Counted from the stretch's first letter, positions 8,501 through 18,425 are shown. The stretch is 64,000 nt of DNA from Epiperipatus broadwayi (GCA_028023455.1 JAQFVV010012496.1:124001-188000); one strand, 5' to 3'. The notes: generated by a model from the letters alone, not told the origin. Made by a program: numbers and translations.

Positions 8501-10280
8501 AGTTCAATGTAAAAATACAACTAGGACACCATCATTACAAACCTTCAGAAAAACACAAGGTGCAATGTATATTTATTGTTTTATGAAACTGATAAATATT
8601 TATTATTATTGTATTATCATAATTACATTATTTATGCAGTTCTAATTATTATTATTAGCGTATATTGTAAGTTATATTTGTAATAATATACATATTAGAA
8701 TGGGATTTGGTAAGAATAAATTTCGAGGTAAAAGGTTTTTCAGTTATGAGTTATTAAGAGTTCTGGAATTTATATCCTGATATAATAAAAAGTGTATTAC
8801 TGTGCACAGGGTAAAACAGCTTTTCTATATTTGATATGTGCAGGAATGGACTGGTTGAGAAGCCAGTATATGAGTCAGTATAGCTATTAAAATTAGAAGT
8901 ATTTGATATTGCTTTGCAATCGTAGTTTGTTGGTTCACATATATTTTTAGACCTAGTATGTGTGTTATTGTGCATATGAGCAAGTGTGTGAGTTAGCTTT
9001 CTATTTAATATTAACAAATTCATGCCTTGTTCCTTTACCAATTGATATGCTGCCAATTGGAGGTATCAGTTATTGGCATTTAGGGGGACGGCTGATGTTA
9101 TTAGTCTAATTGTTAAGCCTCTCCATAAAAGAAAGAATATAGCTTATTTACTTTGGCATGTGTAAACAGGTGTCCATATATTTATTACTGTCCAAAATCA
9201 GCCCTTATGTGGATTGTTTCCTTTATTATTGTATTTGTCAAGCCTGTTCATGAGAGAAAGAATGTATCTTGTTTGATTTGGCAAGTCCAGGTCAAGTAAC
9301 TGGGTTCCCATTTATTATTTATCCATCCATTTGCCTTTAGTTTTATGCCATCAGTGTGTATTTTTTAATGTGTGAGAATATTTAGGCCATGCACATCTAT
9401 GCAATTGTTTTTGCTTAAGCTCTACTGCACGTTATTTTAGAGATGTTAGTTTATTGTTAGTATTGAACTCTTTTGTTATTCCACCCCTTTATGCATTAAT
9501 AAATTTAAACTTATATCACTATTTTGTGGAATATCTACCTATCCTTGCAAGACCATTACAATTATATTTCCACATTGATTTTTTAAACATCGCAGGTATT
9601 GTAATTTTAGCATAATCTTTAATCGCCTCTTTATAGGCATACATCTGATGATGTTCTGTATAGTAATTGTTACATGGTTAGTATCTTAAGTTAAATACAA
9701 GTGTGATAACTTCTTAAAGATAATGTAAATGTCATAATTAAAATAAATGTCATAATTATAATTTTTCAGGAATTTACTCAAAAGAGGATATATTTTATTT
9801 TAAATTAGACACATGTTTGTCAGTAGTAATTTGTAATATTAAATTTATTGCCACTTGTAAATTTTTTTTATTGTATTAAAATATTATTATATTATAAATA
9901 AATATTTTATTATTAATTAAACCTGTTTATGTGCTCCTTGCCATCATCACATTCATTTATCCAAAAAAATTAATCACATCACCGTATATGACAATACATT
10001 TCAAAAGTCTCATTAAATTTGCTTATTCACGTTATTTATCACTTATTTAACACCTGCATTATTTTAAAATAAACATTATGTTGATTTATCTTTATTACAA
10101 GTGTGCTTGATAATGTAGTGGGTATCATAAAAATGTCTTTTCTACCTGCTGCATTATTTTGTGTTTCATTGCTTGATCCAAGCTCATGCATGGAGATATT
10201 AGAATAAAATGTGTCTATTGGTTGCATAAAGATGAATACCATATAATTTCCAATTTTCTTATACACTTCAACAATATTAT
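8501..10280. other. Unassigned region with a duplicated module at 9100-9300
   Basis: Two stretches translate on the plus strand to similar peptides: IVKPLHKRKNIAYLLWHV (from about 9110) and FVKPVHERKNVSCLIWQVQV (from about 9235). This shows an internal duplication of about 125 bases. On the minus strand, 8754-9056 is open for 100 codons, rich in Asn, Thr, Ser and His, and not recognised. The rest (9540-10280) is plain AT-rich DNA. No family can be named. Confidence 0.35.
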
Positions 10281-10284
10281 TTTT

Positions 10285-10365
10285 TATATCAAAACATTCT
10301 TCACAGTTTCAACTGTCCTGTAGTCATCATCAGAGCTACAATATTCAAATATATAATCATACAAT
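10285..10365 (-). ncRNA. Hammerhead-like motif, family D
   Basis: Minus strand: CTGATGA (10327-10333), helix II GACT-ACAGGAC-AGTT, GAAA (10307-10310). The downstream CTGTGAAG does not give a clear helix III or helix I. Other copies of the module: 17952-18110 and 30305-30360. Confidence 0.5.
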
Positions 10366-10544
10366 TAATAACTATAATGAAATATGTATCTTTTGATCAT
10401 TAAAGTCAGCAATATATTCAACAGTTATGTCTGCTTTAGATTTGAAAAGGTATGAAGAAATTTAAACAGGATATTCCATAAGATAATGATAATTACACAA
10501 CCCCAAAATTACTTTCATTCATAAACTGTATAAACATTAATTAT

Positions 10545-10960
10545 AAGATATATAGGGTATATGAGCATAGACTTTCACATGACCCACCTCTCTCCACTCT
10601 ATCTCATAACACTGATACATTTGAACACATATATGTCAAACAGACAAGTAATTACCAACATATGTATTTCATGCTAAACCAACAATCATCAGTTGGTCCA
10701 GATTATCATCTCTACACATATATGCAATAAGTGCTCAGATATATAGTAAGATAGCCAATTTTCATACTTTAATGGAGAAGCTTCAATCCACTCCACACTC
10801 CAACTCTTCAACCATCCATCTAATTGAAAATCTGATGATGGAATGCTCAAAGGTCGCCCTGACGCTGAGATTTTTGTCACACCCATGTTGACATAAAGTC
10901 AATCTGACCTCTCATGTACAGGACATAATCCATTTAATGCATATACCTACTAAGATCTAG
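10545..10960. mobile_element. Family A ribozyme element
   Basis: Starts with TATATAGGGTATATGAGCAT (the family A terminal repeat), then TATCTCATAACACTGATACA, the minus-strand hammerhead, GTGCTCAGATATATAGTAAG and TCTGATGATGGAATGCTCAAA, ending in GACCTCTCATGTACAGGACA. It is joined directly to an inverted family C copy at 10955. Confidence 0.75.
10648..10707 (-). pseudogene. Hammerhead, family A, with G at the cleavage nucleotide
   Basis: CTGATGA (10686-10692) and GAAA (10667-10670) are intact and helix I pairs, but the nucleotide before the scissile bond is G (GTATG before TTGG on the transcript), which is not permitted at H17. It is probably inactive. Confidence 0.65.
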
Positions 10961-11140
10961 GTGTAGTGCTCTCAGATCCAAGGCTCCTCACTGATGAAGG
11001 CCATAATCCAGAAACTAGTCTGGGGATGTTGGATGAGTAGGCACTAGATGGGGATTTTGTGTACAAGCCTTCTGGCATCCATTGATTACTCTAGCTTGCT
11101 GTGTGTGGCAATACATGTAGTGAGTTTTGCCTGTTTTAGC
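10950..11140. mobile_element. Family C element, inverted half copy
   Basis: From CTAAGATCTAGGTGTAGTGC to the terminal TAGTGAGTTTTGCCTGTTTTA. Family C ends in TTAAAACAGGCAAAACTCTCC (here inverted) and contains CATCCATTGATTACTC and CCTTCTGGCATCC. Other copies are at 11678-11835, 16951-17850, 24690-25022 and 52593-52840. No protein is encoded. The hammerhead at 10976-11034 lies in its inner half. Confidence 0.8.
10976..11034 (+). ncRNA. Hammerhead ribozyme, type I, family C (copy 1)
   Basis: Plus strand: helix I strand ATCCAA-GGC-TCCTCA, core CTGATGA (10991-10997), helix II GG(C)-CATAA-(T)CC, GAAA (11011-11014), palindromic CTAG as helix III, TC at the cleavage site (11019-11020), then the return strand TGGGGA ... 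TTGGAT. Helix I pairs TCCTCA with TGGGGA and ATCCAA with TTGGAT. Helix II has lost one pair compared with the copy at 17059. Confidence 0.8.
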
Positions 11141-11524
11141 TTTAATACTTAACGGCTGTTGAAATTTAGAATGAGTATCTGATGTTTTCAAAAATTGAAT
11201 ACCAACTTTTTGACTGTTTGAGATAAGGTTGGTTTTTAGAGTCATGTTCTTTTTAATACTGAAGAACATTAATTTATGGATTGCCCAAAAATCCATAAGT
11301 GTTTAGGCAATATTGTTTTCTTTTTTACATTCTCTCTTCTAACTATAACGTAACCTTTAAAATATCGTTGTTTTGAACATACATGAAGTCCAGTTTGTAT
11401 TTCTATTTGTCTAGATAAATAATACATTGCAATAATAAAGTCATGTGATATGCAATAATACATTGCAATAATAGTCATGTGATATGCAAAATTCATTTAC
11501 AACAGTTTATTCCAATATACAGAA
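11141..11524. other. Unassigned DNA with a short tandem duplication
   Basis: The segment AATACATTGCAATAATA ... GTCATGTGATATGC is duplicated at about 11427 and 11457. Nothing else was recognised. Confidence 0.5.
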
Positions 11525-11600
11525 GTATTAAACCATTAAACATCACATGATCACCATCTCATGCTAGCACATAACTGTTAGTAAACAGGCATGTGATGAT
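11525..11600. repeat. Family C subterminal module
   Basis: TAAACCATTAAACATCACATGATCACCATCTC ... AACTG matches 17340-17400 and 17800-17850 and, inverted, 25030-25075 and 52850-52890. It precedes the family C terminus in several copies, so it is part of the family C end structure. Confidence 0.65.
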
Positions 11601-11677
11601 GTGACGTGATGTATTGTGGCTTCTCCTTAAATGAAGTCAAGAATATCTCAGCAATTATGCCCAGATAAACCTGTTAG
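11596..11677 (-). mobile_element. 3' end fragment of a second LINE family (LINE X), nested in family C
   Basis: GATGTATTGTGGCTTCTCC through AATTATGCCCAGATAAACCTG is the reverse complement of the 3' untranslated end of the LINE at 41930-42720. It interrupts the family C terminal repeat: AAACAGGCA lies to its left and AGGCAAAAAAATTCTCC to its right, so AGGCA is present on both sides like a short target duplication. Confidence 0.75.
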
Positions 11678-11840
11678 GCAAAAAAATTCTCCATATAGTA
11701 GTGCCACCTTGTGCTATCCAGAGTAAATGAGTAGGCATTAGATAGGGATTTTATGCACAAGCCTTCTGGAATCCATTGATTACTCTGGTTAGAACAAGGT
11801 GGCACTACTATAAGGAGAGTTTTTTGCCTGTTTTATACAG
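11678..11840. mobile_element. Family C foldback, ribozyme part deleted
   Basis: Left arm 11678-11728 (AGGCAAAAAAATTCTCC, TAGTAGTGCCACC) and right arm 11780-11835 are inverted copies of the family C end. The central hammerhead segment is missing: CAGAGTAA joins straight to ATGAGTAGGCATTAGATAG. Confidence 0.8.
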
Positions 11841-12120
11841 AAGTATTACTATTAAAACCTTTGGAGCATAATTTACGATACAACAATACCTTCAAGAAAG
11901 AAAGAAATACTTCCTTTGAATTTAATATGACATAGATATTGGTAAATATCCCAGGTATCATTGCATAAAATAATTTTTATATTATTAGCTTCTCAGTAAT
12001 ATATCATGAAATTTCAGAGTATTGAGGGTTCATCATTATACAGCCCACCCTTCACTTGATGAGTGACTTTCTAAAAAAAAAAAGCTTATAGGCATCTTGT
12101 GGAATCATTTTTTTTTTTTT
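11841..12120. other. Unassigned AT-rich DNA
   Basis: Nothing recognised apart from A and T homopolymers at 12073 and 12110. Confidence 0.4.
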
Positions 12121-12124
12121 TGTA

Positions 12125-12445
12125 AATGAAGTTTTTATAATCTTCTTGACTCTGTCATATAGTAATGGCTTTAAGAGTCCATATCAAATAAGACTGACAC
12201 TTCTTAAAAAATGTTTCTATAATCTTCTTGACACTGTTATGTAATCATGTCTTCAAGGGTCCATATCAGATAAGATAAAAACTTCTTAAAAGAAGTTTTC
12301 CATAATCTTCTTAATGCTGTTATATAATTATGTCTTCAATAGTCTACATCTAATATGGCTGAAATTTTTTAAAGAATAATCTTTTTGACAGTGTCATATA
12401 ATAAATATCTTCAAGGATCCACACCAAATAAGAATGACACTTCTA
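12125..12445. repeat. Tandem repeat, about 82-bp period, four copies
   Basis: The phrase ATAATCTTCTTGACNCTGTYATRTA ... CTTCAAGGGTCCAYATC ... ACTTCTTAAA recurs starting near 12137, 12219, 12301 and 12376. The copies are 75-85% alike by eye. Non-coding minisatellite. Confidence 0.85.
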
Positions 12446-12504
12446 TGTATATATTTAAAATGTGAATATTTTTTATTGCCAGCTCTACTTGACACCATTA
12501 CTAA

Positions 12505-12600
12505 TATTTTTTTTCCTCATGTGTCATAGCATCAGCTGGGAAGTGAACCCGCTAACATGTGACAACTGCTTATAAACAATACAACTGGCAAAATAACTTA
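12505..12600 (-). mobile_element. tRNA-derived SINE S, decayed copy
   Basis: A T-run (complement of a poly(A) tail) followed by CCTCATGTGTCATAGCATCAGCTGGGAAG, the 3' half of SINE S (better copies at 15352, 15518 and 32140). The tRNA-like part is mutated: AGTGAACCCGC is the B box complement. Confidence 0.65.
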
Positions 12601-13252
12601 AGTAGGTTTCTAACACAGGCAATTTTCATTCACTTTTTTTTACATTTTTCACACTTATAAAAAAAAGAAAATTCTAAATAGGAGTTATTTGATAATTCAC
12701 CACAGTGATTTGATAACTGAAACTCTAGTCCAATATCATTACACTACTTTTGGAAGATCACATCCAAGGACTCATCACCTTTTAAATTTGTTCTTATTAT
12801 TGTTCTCTCAATGCCAAGAATTTTGTATACTTTACATAGTCATATACTTATATTTGTATAAAAAAAAACAGACATCGGAATTTCTAAAAGATAGAAAATA
12901 TGGCTGCAACACAATCCTATTTATGATATATTTTTATGGATGTATGATCAATATCATGAGAAAATATTGATGAATTCCATCCATAATGACTTACATGCTG
13001 AAAATAATGATATAAATATGAAGAAAATTGAATAAATGAGGGAGTTCACAAAAAAGACAGAACTCTTTTTATATTAGAAATATTACATAGCATCTGGTGA
13101 GCCAAATATCCTACACAGCAACATAAAATCATATTGAGTTGGCAATTCCTTATTAGTTCAGTTATTTGAAGCTAATCTTCACAATCACTATCCAATAACT
13201 TAGAAAGCCAATGCAGTACTGACTATATATGTATATTAATACAGTAAAATTC
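12601..13252. other. Unassigned DNA
   Basis: An open frame of 93 codons (12689-12970) is AT-rich and without recognisable motifs or splice sites. No repeats were recognised. Confidence 0.35.
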
Positions 13253-13440
13253 AACTGGATTCCAAAAGATTGTAAAGACCCAGGAAGAAACCACATATTG
13301 GATGGTTGGATGAAATAAAGTGTGCAGGGATGATGTGGAGAAGAGAGGCTAGAGATCGGAGAAGATGGATTGAACTGGGAGACCCCTCCATATTGCCTGA
13401 AGTGGATTGATAATTGTTGACAATGTTAAAGGCGGTAAAA
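13253..13440 (+). mobile_element. LINE 3' end, endonuclease-reverse transcriptase type
   Basis: The plus strand encodes GWLDEIKCAGMMWRREARD, then RRWIELGD and a stop near 13411. This is the same C-terminus as 5351-5602. Only about 60 codons remain. Confidence 0.75.
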
Positions 13441-15350
13441 TTAAACTATGCATGTATTAAGTTTCAACACCTGAATGTGATTGGGTTTACCTGAAGCGAA
13501 ATAATTCAAAAGTTGGTGTCAATGTTCTGTCTTACAGATGTAAAATATTTGAAAAAGTTGAATTGTTCTAATATAAACTTTTATCAATGCTTCGAATCAC
13601 AATTTACCTGATCATCGTTCTTGTATTTTCATAAATAATCTTCAAAATTTGATAACAAACAACGATGTGTCGCGACATTCCGAAGCTTTAATAATAGCAA
13701 AAATATTTATAGGATTAAAGGAGAGTTCTAAAGATGACTTATATTTGCATTGGATCCAAGACAAAAGATTCTTTTAATCTTTTTTTTTTTTTTAATAATT
13801 GTTATTGTTTCGTGTTGTTCAATAATAAAAAAAAAAGATTGTCGGTGGGGGTGATATATATTTACTTCAGAAAAAAAATTAAATATTAAAAAGTCAAACA
13901 ACTCTATCAGATCAACAAAAAGAGAAAACGCATTAAATACAAGCTATCCTATTTTCTAGGCTGCTAAGTTTAGTAATCATGGCAACTTCATACAAAGATG
14001 AAAAAAAAAAGGCATAGAATCACGACTGGTATCATATGATAATAGTGTGGATAATAATAGTTAAAGAAATCACTTTTTAAATCTTACATTGATGAGATGC
14101 GTTTAATTTAACATAGAATAAAATGCTAATTATGTACTTTCTTTCAATTGGCTTGTAATTATTTACTTTAAAAAACACATTTACAAATATCACTTTGTAA
14201 CAAGAATAACTTTTTAAAAACAACTAATTGTGTTTATCTTTATATTTTAATTATTACTTTGAAAATTTTAAGCAAAATTAACATTTGAAGTAAGTATTTT
14301 TAATATCTTTAATGTGTATGTCTTTTCTAATTTTATATATTTCATTTCAACTTCAAATAGACGACTAAAAGTCTCCATATACCTCATTAGTGCTACTTAA
14401 AATCACGTGACGGTCTAATTTTACGCTCATTTTTTAATGAGGTTCCATAGAAATGATTTCTTCTCCTCTTTACTTTTTTTTCCTCCTGCAGATTTTACGG
14501 GAAAATAAGTAATTTTTTTTACAATTAGAAATGCGAAAATAACATAATACAAAATGCGGCGTGAACGAATCACCAAGTTGAGAGAATGTATGTCAATTTG
14601 TTGTAGCTTTAATCGAAACCAGGCGTGCCAGCCCTCCTAGGTCAAAGAGTAATAATTCTGCTAGATATTGTACTTGGCCGTCGAATAGAGGCGAGAATCA
14701 TATTTCGCAGTTTCTTAACTTCATCCGCCTTATGGGTCGAGGTCAATTCTTATAGTGTTGAATGCCAAGGATGAAATATTCTCCGATTTTGGTTCTACAT
14801 AATGGACATCAGATAACAAATTAACATTGTTTATAAGCAATATCACGCTTTTTATAAAGTATTTTCCCCAAAAGCAATATTATATTTGTAATTATAAAAT
14901 TTAATAATAATTTAGCATTACTACAAAATTATTGAATTATTAATAGTAAACGTTTAATTAAAATTCTTATAAAATATAGGCGAATGTGTTAGAAAAAAAT
15001 AATTTAAATTAGAATAAATTAAAAAGTTATAAAATTTTAATTTATTCCTTTAATAATCATAAATTAAATCACTTAAAATTAATTAAAAATAATTTCAACA
15101 GATATAAAATATGCGACTTGAGAGTGCTAGTACCAAATATTTGTGTGTGTGTATATATATATGTGAGATTCATACCAGTTAATTAAATATTTGGGCTATA
15201 ATTATTTTTTTATTACGTGAAAATAATCAATAAAAATGTCAAAAGTGATAAAGCTTATTCTTTATTGGTATGAAAAGTTGTCTGCCGAAAAACAGATTAA
15301 TACTTGACCATAATCGGTACTATTGCATGCCCCACTAGATTATTTTATAA
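13441..15350. other. Repeat-poor block
   Basis: This stretch lacks the repeat families seen elsewhere. The part at 14560-14770 is less AT-rich and more complex (for example CAGGCGTGCCAGCCCTCC), but I found no coding frame with splice sites and no RNA gene. It could be unique intergenic or regulatory DNA. Confidence 0.35.
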
Positions 15351-15351
15351 A

Positions 15352-15475
15352 GTTTTTTTTTTCTTTCATATGTCATAGCATCGGCCGGGAGGCGAACCCA
15401 CAACCGTCTGCAACCAACTACTTGCTTGCAAGGCAGCTGCGATGACCTCTCGGCTAACAACGCTTGACTATAAAG
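15352..15475 (-). mobile_element. tRNA-derived SINE S with target duplication
   Basis: Minus strand: GTTAGCCGAGAGGTCATCG (A-box region), CTGCCTTGCAAGCA (anticodon-like loop), GGGTTCGCCTCCC (B box), CGGCCGATGCTATG and a poly(A) tail (T-run at 15353-15362). TATAAAGTT is found on both sides (near 15348 and 15470), a likely target duplication. The element is about 105 bases and consists almost entirely of the tRNA-like part. Confidence 0.8.
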
Positions 15476-15517
15476 TTGTTATATTTTTATTTATCATTAA
15501 CAAACTCATTCCACTCA

Positions 15518-15632
15518 CAACTTTTTTTTCCTCATGTGTCATAGCATCAGCCGGGAGGCGAACCCGCTATCCCGGGACAACTGCTTGTAAAGCTGCTGTC
15601 GCTGACCTTTCGATCACCAATGCCTGACTCCA
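15518..15632 (-). mobile_element. tRNA-derived SINE S inserted in family E
   Basis: Minus strand with the same layout as the copy at 15352: A box TCGAAAGGTCAGCG-like, B box GGGTTCGCCTCCC, poly(A) tail. It splits the family E unit at CCACTCACAACTTT, and TCCATTCACAACTTT follows on the other side, giving a target duplication of 13-15 bases with one mismatch. Confidence 0.85.
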
Positions 15633-15903
15633 TTCACAACTTTAACACCATCCACCTCAGATAAATACAGTAATGATTATTACTAATCATTTTCTAAACT
15701 AGAGATTACCTCTAACACAGATATAAACTTTAAACCTAAGTTAAAGATTAATATATCTGATTTTTTAATTTTAAACATACACACACATCGAGTTATTGAC
15801 ATTTCTCTTTCCCATGTGTAATATCTTTATAGATATATTAAACAATCTCCATACTTCCCCATTCTTTTTAAATTCATATGAATAAAGATACAATAAAAGA
15901 CAA

Positions 15904-15961
15904 ATAACCCCCAAGATGCATTTCGTGCTGAACCAGCACTCATCAGTTGGTCCAGGTCACT
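15904..15961 (-). ncRNA. Hammerhead ribozyme, type I, family E (best copy)
   Basis: Minus strand: CTGATGA (15940-15946), perfect helix II GTGCTG-GTT-CAGCAC, GAAA (15921-15924), TGCA, TC, with cleavage predicted between 15915 and 15914. Helix I: CCAA pairs with TTGG and, past an internal loop, GACC pairs with GGTT. Every invariant base of the hammerhead core is present. Helix III (ATGCAT) is a six-base palindrome and would be weak in a monomer. Confidence 0.88.
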
Positions 15962-16020
15962 CTCTCATATATATCTCTATTATATGAAGAGACTTTTTCT
16001 AATTTTATTTATTACTTACA

Positions 16021-16210
16021 CGTACATCTATGTGTCATATAGAGAAGAAAGTTAGATTATAATAATATTTAGCTGAGCGCTTTGGATACTGCGTACTAAA
16101 TTCATGTTCACCATACAAGAAGAATCTCGTCTACATTACAGAAAGCAGCTTGACTAAATATTATTATTATCATCATCTAATTTTCTTCTCTATATCACAG
16201 ATAAATATGT
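16021..16210. repeat. Inverted repeat
   Basis: Arms 16026-16080 (CATATAGAGAAGAAAGTTAG ... TTTAGCTGAGC) and 16150-16210 (GCTTGACTAAAT ... CTTCTCTATATCACAG) are complements with small changes. The loop holds GCGCTTTGGATACTGCG. Not coding. Confidence 0.75.
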
Positions 16211-16400
16211 GTGTATATAATTTGCATTGTAGACAGAGTTGTTGATTTATTTATTTATTATTGTAATTATAAATTTTATTAAACGCCCATTATTATATTA
16301 AGTAATAATTTACTAAGGCTGTAACCTTAGAAATAAGCGTCTGAAAAATACGAAGGTAGGGACCTCTATATTGTAATAAATAGTTATTTATATAACACTT
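16211..16400. other. AT-rich DNA
   Basis: Nothing recognised. Confidence 0.4.
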
Positions 16401-16690
16401 TACTATGAATGTAATATAGAAAAGGGAATAAACCTCTCGTCATTCCCTTTTTATGAATTTACATGCATTCATCCATAAGCGATAGTCTAAAAAGCACATG
16501 TGGACTATTTTTGCTTAGGACATAACATTATTTAAGCCAACTATTTCTCACAGTGCTGAAATAAGAGTTTTTAACCTATTGTGTTCATGACATATAACTT
16601 GACCAATGAATGGCACAAACCTATTCATGATATAGCAGGAGAGAGATAGAAACTCATTTTTCATCACCTGCGATTAGAAATAAATAATAA
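16400..16690. repeat. Family B repeat
   Basis: GAATAAACCTCTCGTCATTCC ... TTTAAGCCAACTATTT ... AGCAGGAGAGAGATAGAAAC ... CACCTGCGATTAG: same order as 6675-6960. Non-coding. Confidence 0.65.
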
Positions 16691-16890
16691 AATTTGAATT
16701 TACTATAATAAATAGTCTATTTATATAGTGCTAGACATTGTATGTAATATACAGAATGAAAAATACCTCCAGTCATACACTTTTAATAAAATTTGAATTT
16801 ACTGTAATAAATAGTCTATTTATATAGTGCTAGACAATGTATGTAATATACAGAATGAAAAATACCTCCAGTCATACACTTTTTATGAAT
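16689..16890. repeat. 99-bp tandem duplication
   Basis: AAAATTTGAATTTACTRTAATAAATAG ... CCTCCAGTCATACACTTTT occurs at 16689 and again at 16788, nearly identical, so the duplication is recent. The sequence is the beginning of a family B copy. Confidence 0.9.
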
Positions 16891-17058
16891 TTACATACTA
16901 TATATAAGTATCGGTTTAAAAAGTATACATAGACCCCACAATCTTTATTGTAAATAAACAAGGCAAAACTCTCCATACAGTAGTGCCACCCTGTGCCAAC
17001 CAGAATGATCAATGAATGCCAGAAGGCTGTGCATAAAATCCCTATCTAGTGCCCACTC

Positions 17059-17117
17059 ATCCAATATCTCCAGACTAGTTTCTGGCTTGTGGCCTTCATC
17101 AGTGAGGAGCCTTGGAT
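17059..17117 (-). ncRNA. Hammerhead ribozyme, type I, family C (best copy)
   Basis: Minus strand: ATCCAA-GGC-TCCTCA, CTGATGA (17096-17102), helix II GGC-CACAA-GCC with A on each side, GAAA (17079-17082), CTAG, TC, cleavage predicted between 17073 and 17072, then TGGAGA-TA-TTGGAT. The outer helix I pairs six bases (ATCCAA/TTGGAT) and the inner pairs five of six. Its sequence is unlike the family A/E ribozyme in helices I and II, yet it uses the same GAAA-NNNN palindrome-TC layout. Confidence 0.85.
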
Positions 17118-17508
17118 CTAAGAGCACTGCACCTAGATCTTAGGATCTAATGCAACCCTCCAGCAGCCAACTTTTAACTCAACTACAAAACTATGAGAAT
17201 GAAATTGAAAACACAGTAATATTTTCAATCTAAGCTCAATAGCTTATATAATCATATGGGTCTGAACTCAGTTCAGCACCCATACATTTTGGTGTCTTTG
17301 GTTCTTTAACAACCATAGCCACCACTATTCTATTAGGCAGGATTGGTGTTAAACCACTAAACATCACATGATCACTATCTCTTATACTAGCACATAATTG
17401 TTATTAAACAAGGCAAAACTCTCCATACAGAAGGGCCACCCTGTGCCAACCAGAATCAATGGATGCCAGAAGGCTTGTGTATAAAATCCCTGTCTAGTGA
17501 CTACTCAT

Positions 17509-17566
17509 CCAATATCCCCAGACTAGTTTTTGTCTTGTGGCCTTCGTCAGTGAGGAGCCTTGGATC
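17509..17566 (-). pseudogene. Broken hammerhead, family C, second tandem unit
   Basis: Core CTGACGA (position 7 changed, tolerated) but the GAAA is AAAA and helix II is reduced (GGC/GAC). Helix I remains perfect (TCCTCA/TGGGGA). The loss of G12 should abolish cleavage. Confidence 0.75.
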
Positions 17567-17799
17567 TGAGTGCACTGTACCTAGATCTTAGGATCTAATG
17601 CAATCCTCCAGCAGCCAACTTTTAACTCTACTTAATTACAAAACTATGAGAATGAAATTGAAAACACAATATTTTCAATCTAAGCTCAATAGCTTATATA
17701 GCCATTTGGCTCTGAACTCAGTTCAGCACCCATACATTTTGGTGTTTTGGGCTCTTTAACAACCATAGCCACCACTATCCTATTAGGCAGGATTAGTGT

Positions 17800-18112
17800 T
17801 AAACCACTAAACATCACATGATCACTATCTCTTATAATAGCACATAATTGTGGCACAGGGTGGCTCTACTGTATGGAGAGTTTTGCATTGTTTATTAACA
17901 ATTATGTGCTAGTGTAAGAGGTAGTGATCATGTGATGTTTAGTGGTTTAACCTTTATTGTACCTATAAGCATGCACAATCTTATTTCAACTGTCCTGCAG
18001 TCTTCTTCAGAGCTCCTTTATTTTAAATTTTTTAAAAGGGGCTTGAAGAAAACTGCAGGACAGTCGAAACATAAGATTGTGCATACATATAGGTACAATA
18101 AAAGGTTTTTCT
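17800..18112. repeat. Family C end palindrome followed by a family D palindrome
   Basis: Arms 17800-17850 and 17903-17952 (TAAACCACTAAACATCACATG and inverse) close over a truncated family C terminus (17852-17900). The next arms, 17952-18000 and 18060-18108, invert TGTACCTATAAGCATGCACAATCTT and enclose two family D hammerhead-like motifs. Confidence 0.8.
17968..18025 (-). ncRNA. Hammerhead-like motif, family D
   Basis: Minus strand: GAGCT, CTGAAGA (18004-18010), helix II GACTG-CAGGA-CAGTT, GAAA (17984-17987). Helix III and the helix I return strand are not evident. The mirror copy at 18040-18070 on the plus strand reads TTGAAGA ... CAGTCGAAAC, so it has lost C3. Confidence 0.5.
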
Positions 18113-18425
18113 AAAATGTGTTCAAAGTAGTTGATAAATTGTATTTATATAAGATATTACAGCAAAATAAAAGAAGTGGTGAATTTGGTAATATAAGTAG
18201 GCCATTTATGCTTAGAGCTTCTCATAATATATATCAAGCACACATTAGATTAAGCACTGATTTCAGCATGGTAAGCAAAGGACTGATATACCAATAAACT
18301 CTAATCATAACTGGTCCACTTATGCTTTTTAAACTTATGCTTACAAGTGATGTGTGTAAATTCAGGTCAGTGCATGTAAATTCATAAAAAGTGCATGACC
18401 GGAGTTTATTTTATTTATTACCGAA
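18113..18425. repeat. Family B repeat, inverted and decayed
   Basis: ATATAAGTAGGCCATTTATGCTT ... CATAAAAAGTGCATGACCGG is the reverse complement of the family B module at 16410-16690, with many changes. Confidence 0.55.

Larger units (their letters stand above)
15476..15980. mobile_element. Family E unit, interrupted by a SINE, with an intact hammerhead
   Basis: The blocks CTCACAACTTTAACACC, AAACTAGAGATTACCTCTA, CCTCCATACTTCCCCATTC-like and GACAAATAACCCCCAA lie in the same order as in 1440-1790 and end in the hammerhead at 15904-15961 and CTCTCATATATATCT. Confidence 0.8.
16951..17850. mobile_element. Family C element, 450-bp tandem duplication
   Basis: AGGCAAAACTCTCCATACAG starts at 16961 and again at 17411, and the two units agree over nearly their whole 450 bases (for example TTGGTGTCTTTGG / TTGGTGTTTTGG and GCACCCATACATTTTGGTGT in each). 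Each contains one minus-strand hammerhead locus, plus a non-ribozyme half with AACCATAGCCACCACTAT and the subterminal ACATCACATGATCACTATCTC. This may be the fullest form of family C. No ORF of note. Confidence 0.85.

Noticed and set aside
15369-15470. A functional tRNA gene
   Set aside because: The A and B boxes and an anticodon-like loop are present, but the acceptor stem does not close, a poly(A) tail follows and it is multicopy with target duplications.
16945-17127. 60-codon open frame on the minus strand
   Set aside because: It is the family C hammerhead segment read as protein; the same sequence exists in other copies with stops.
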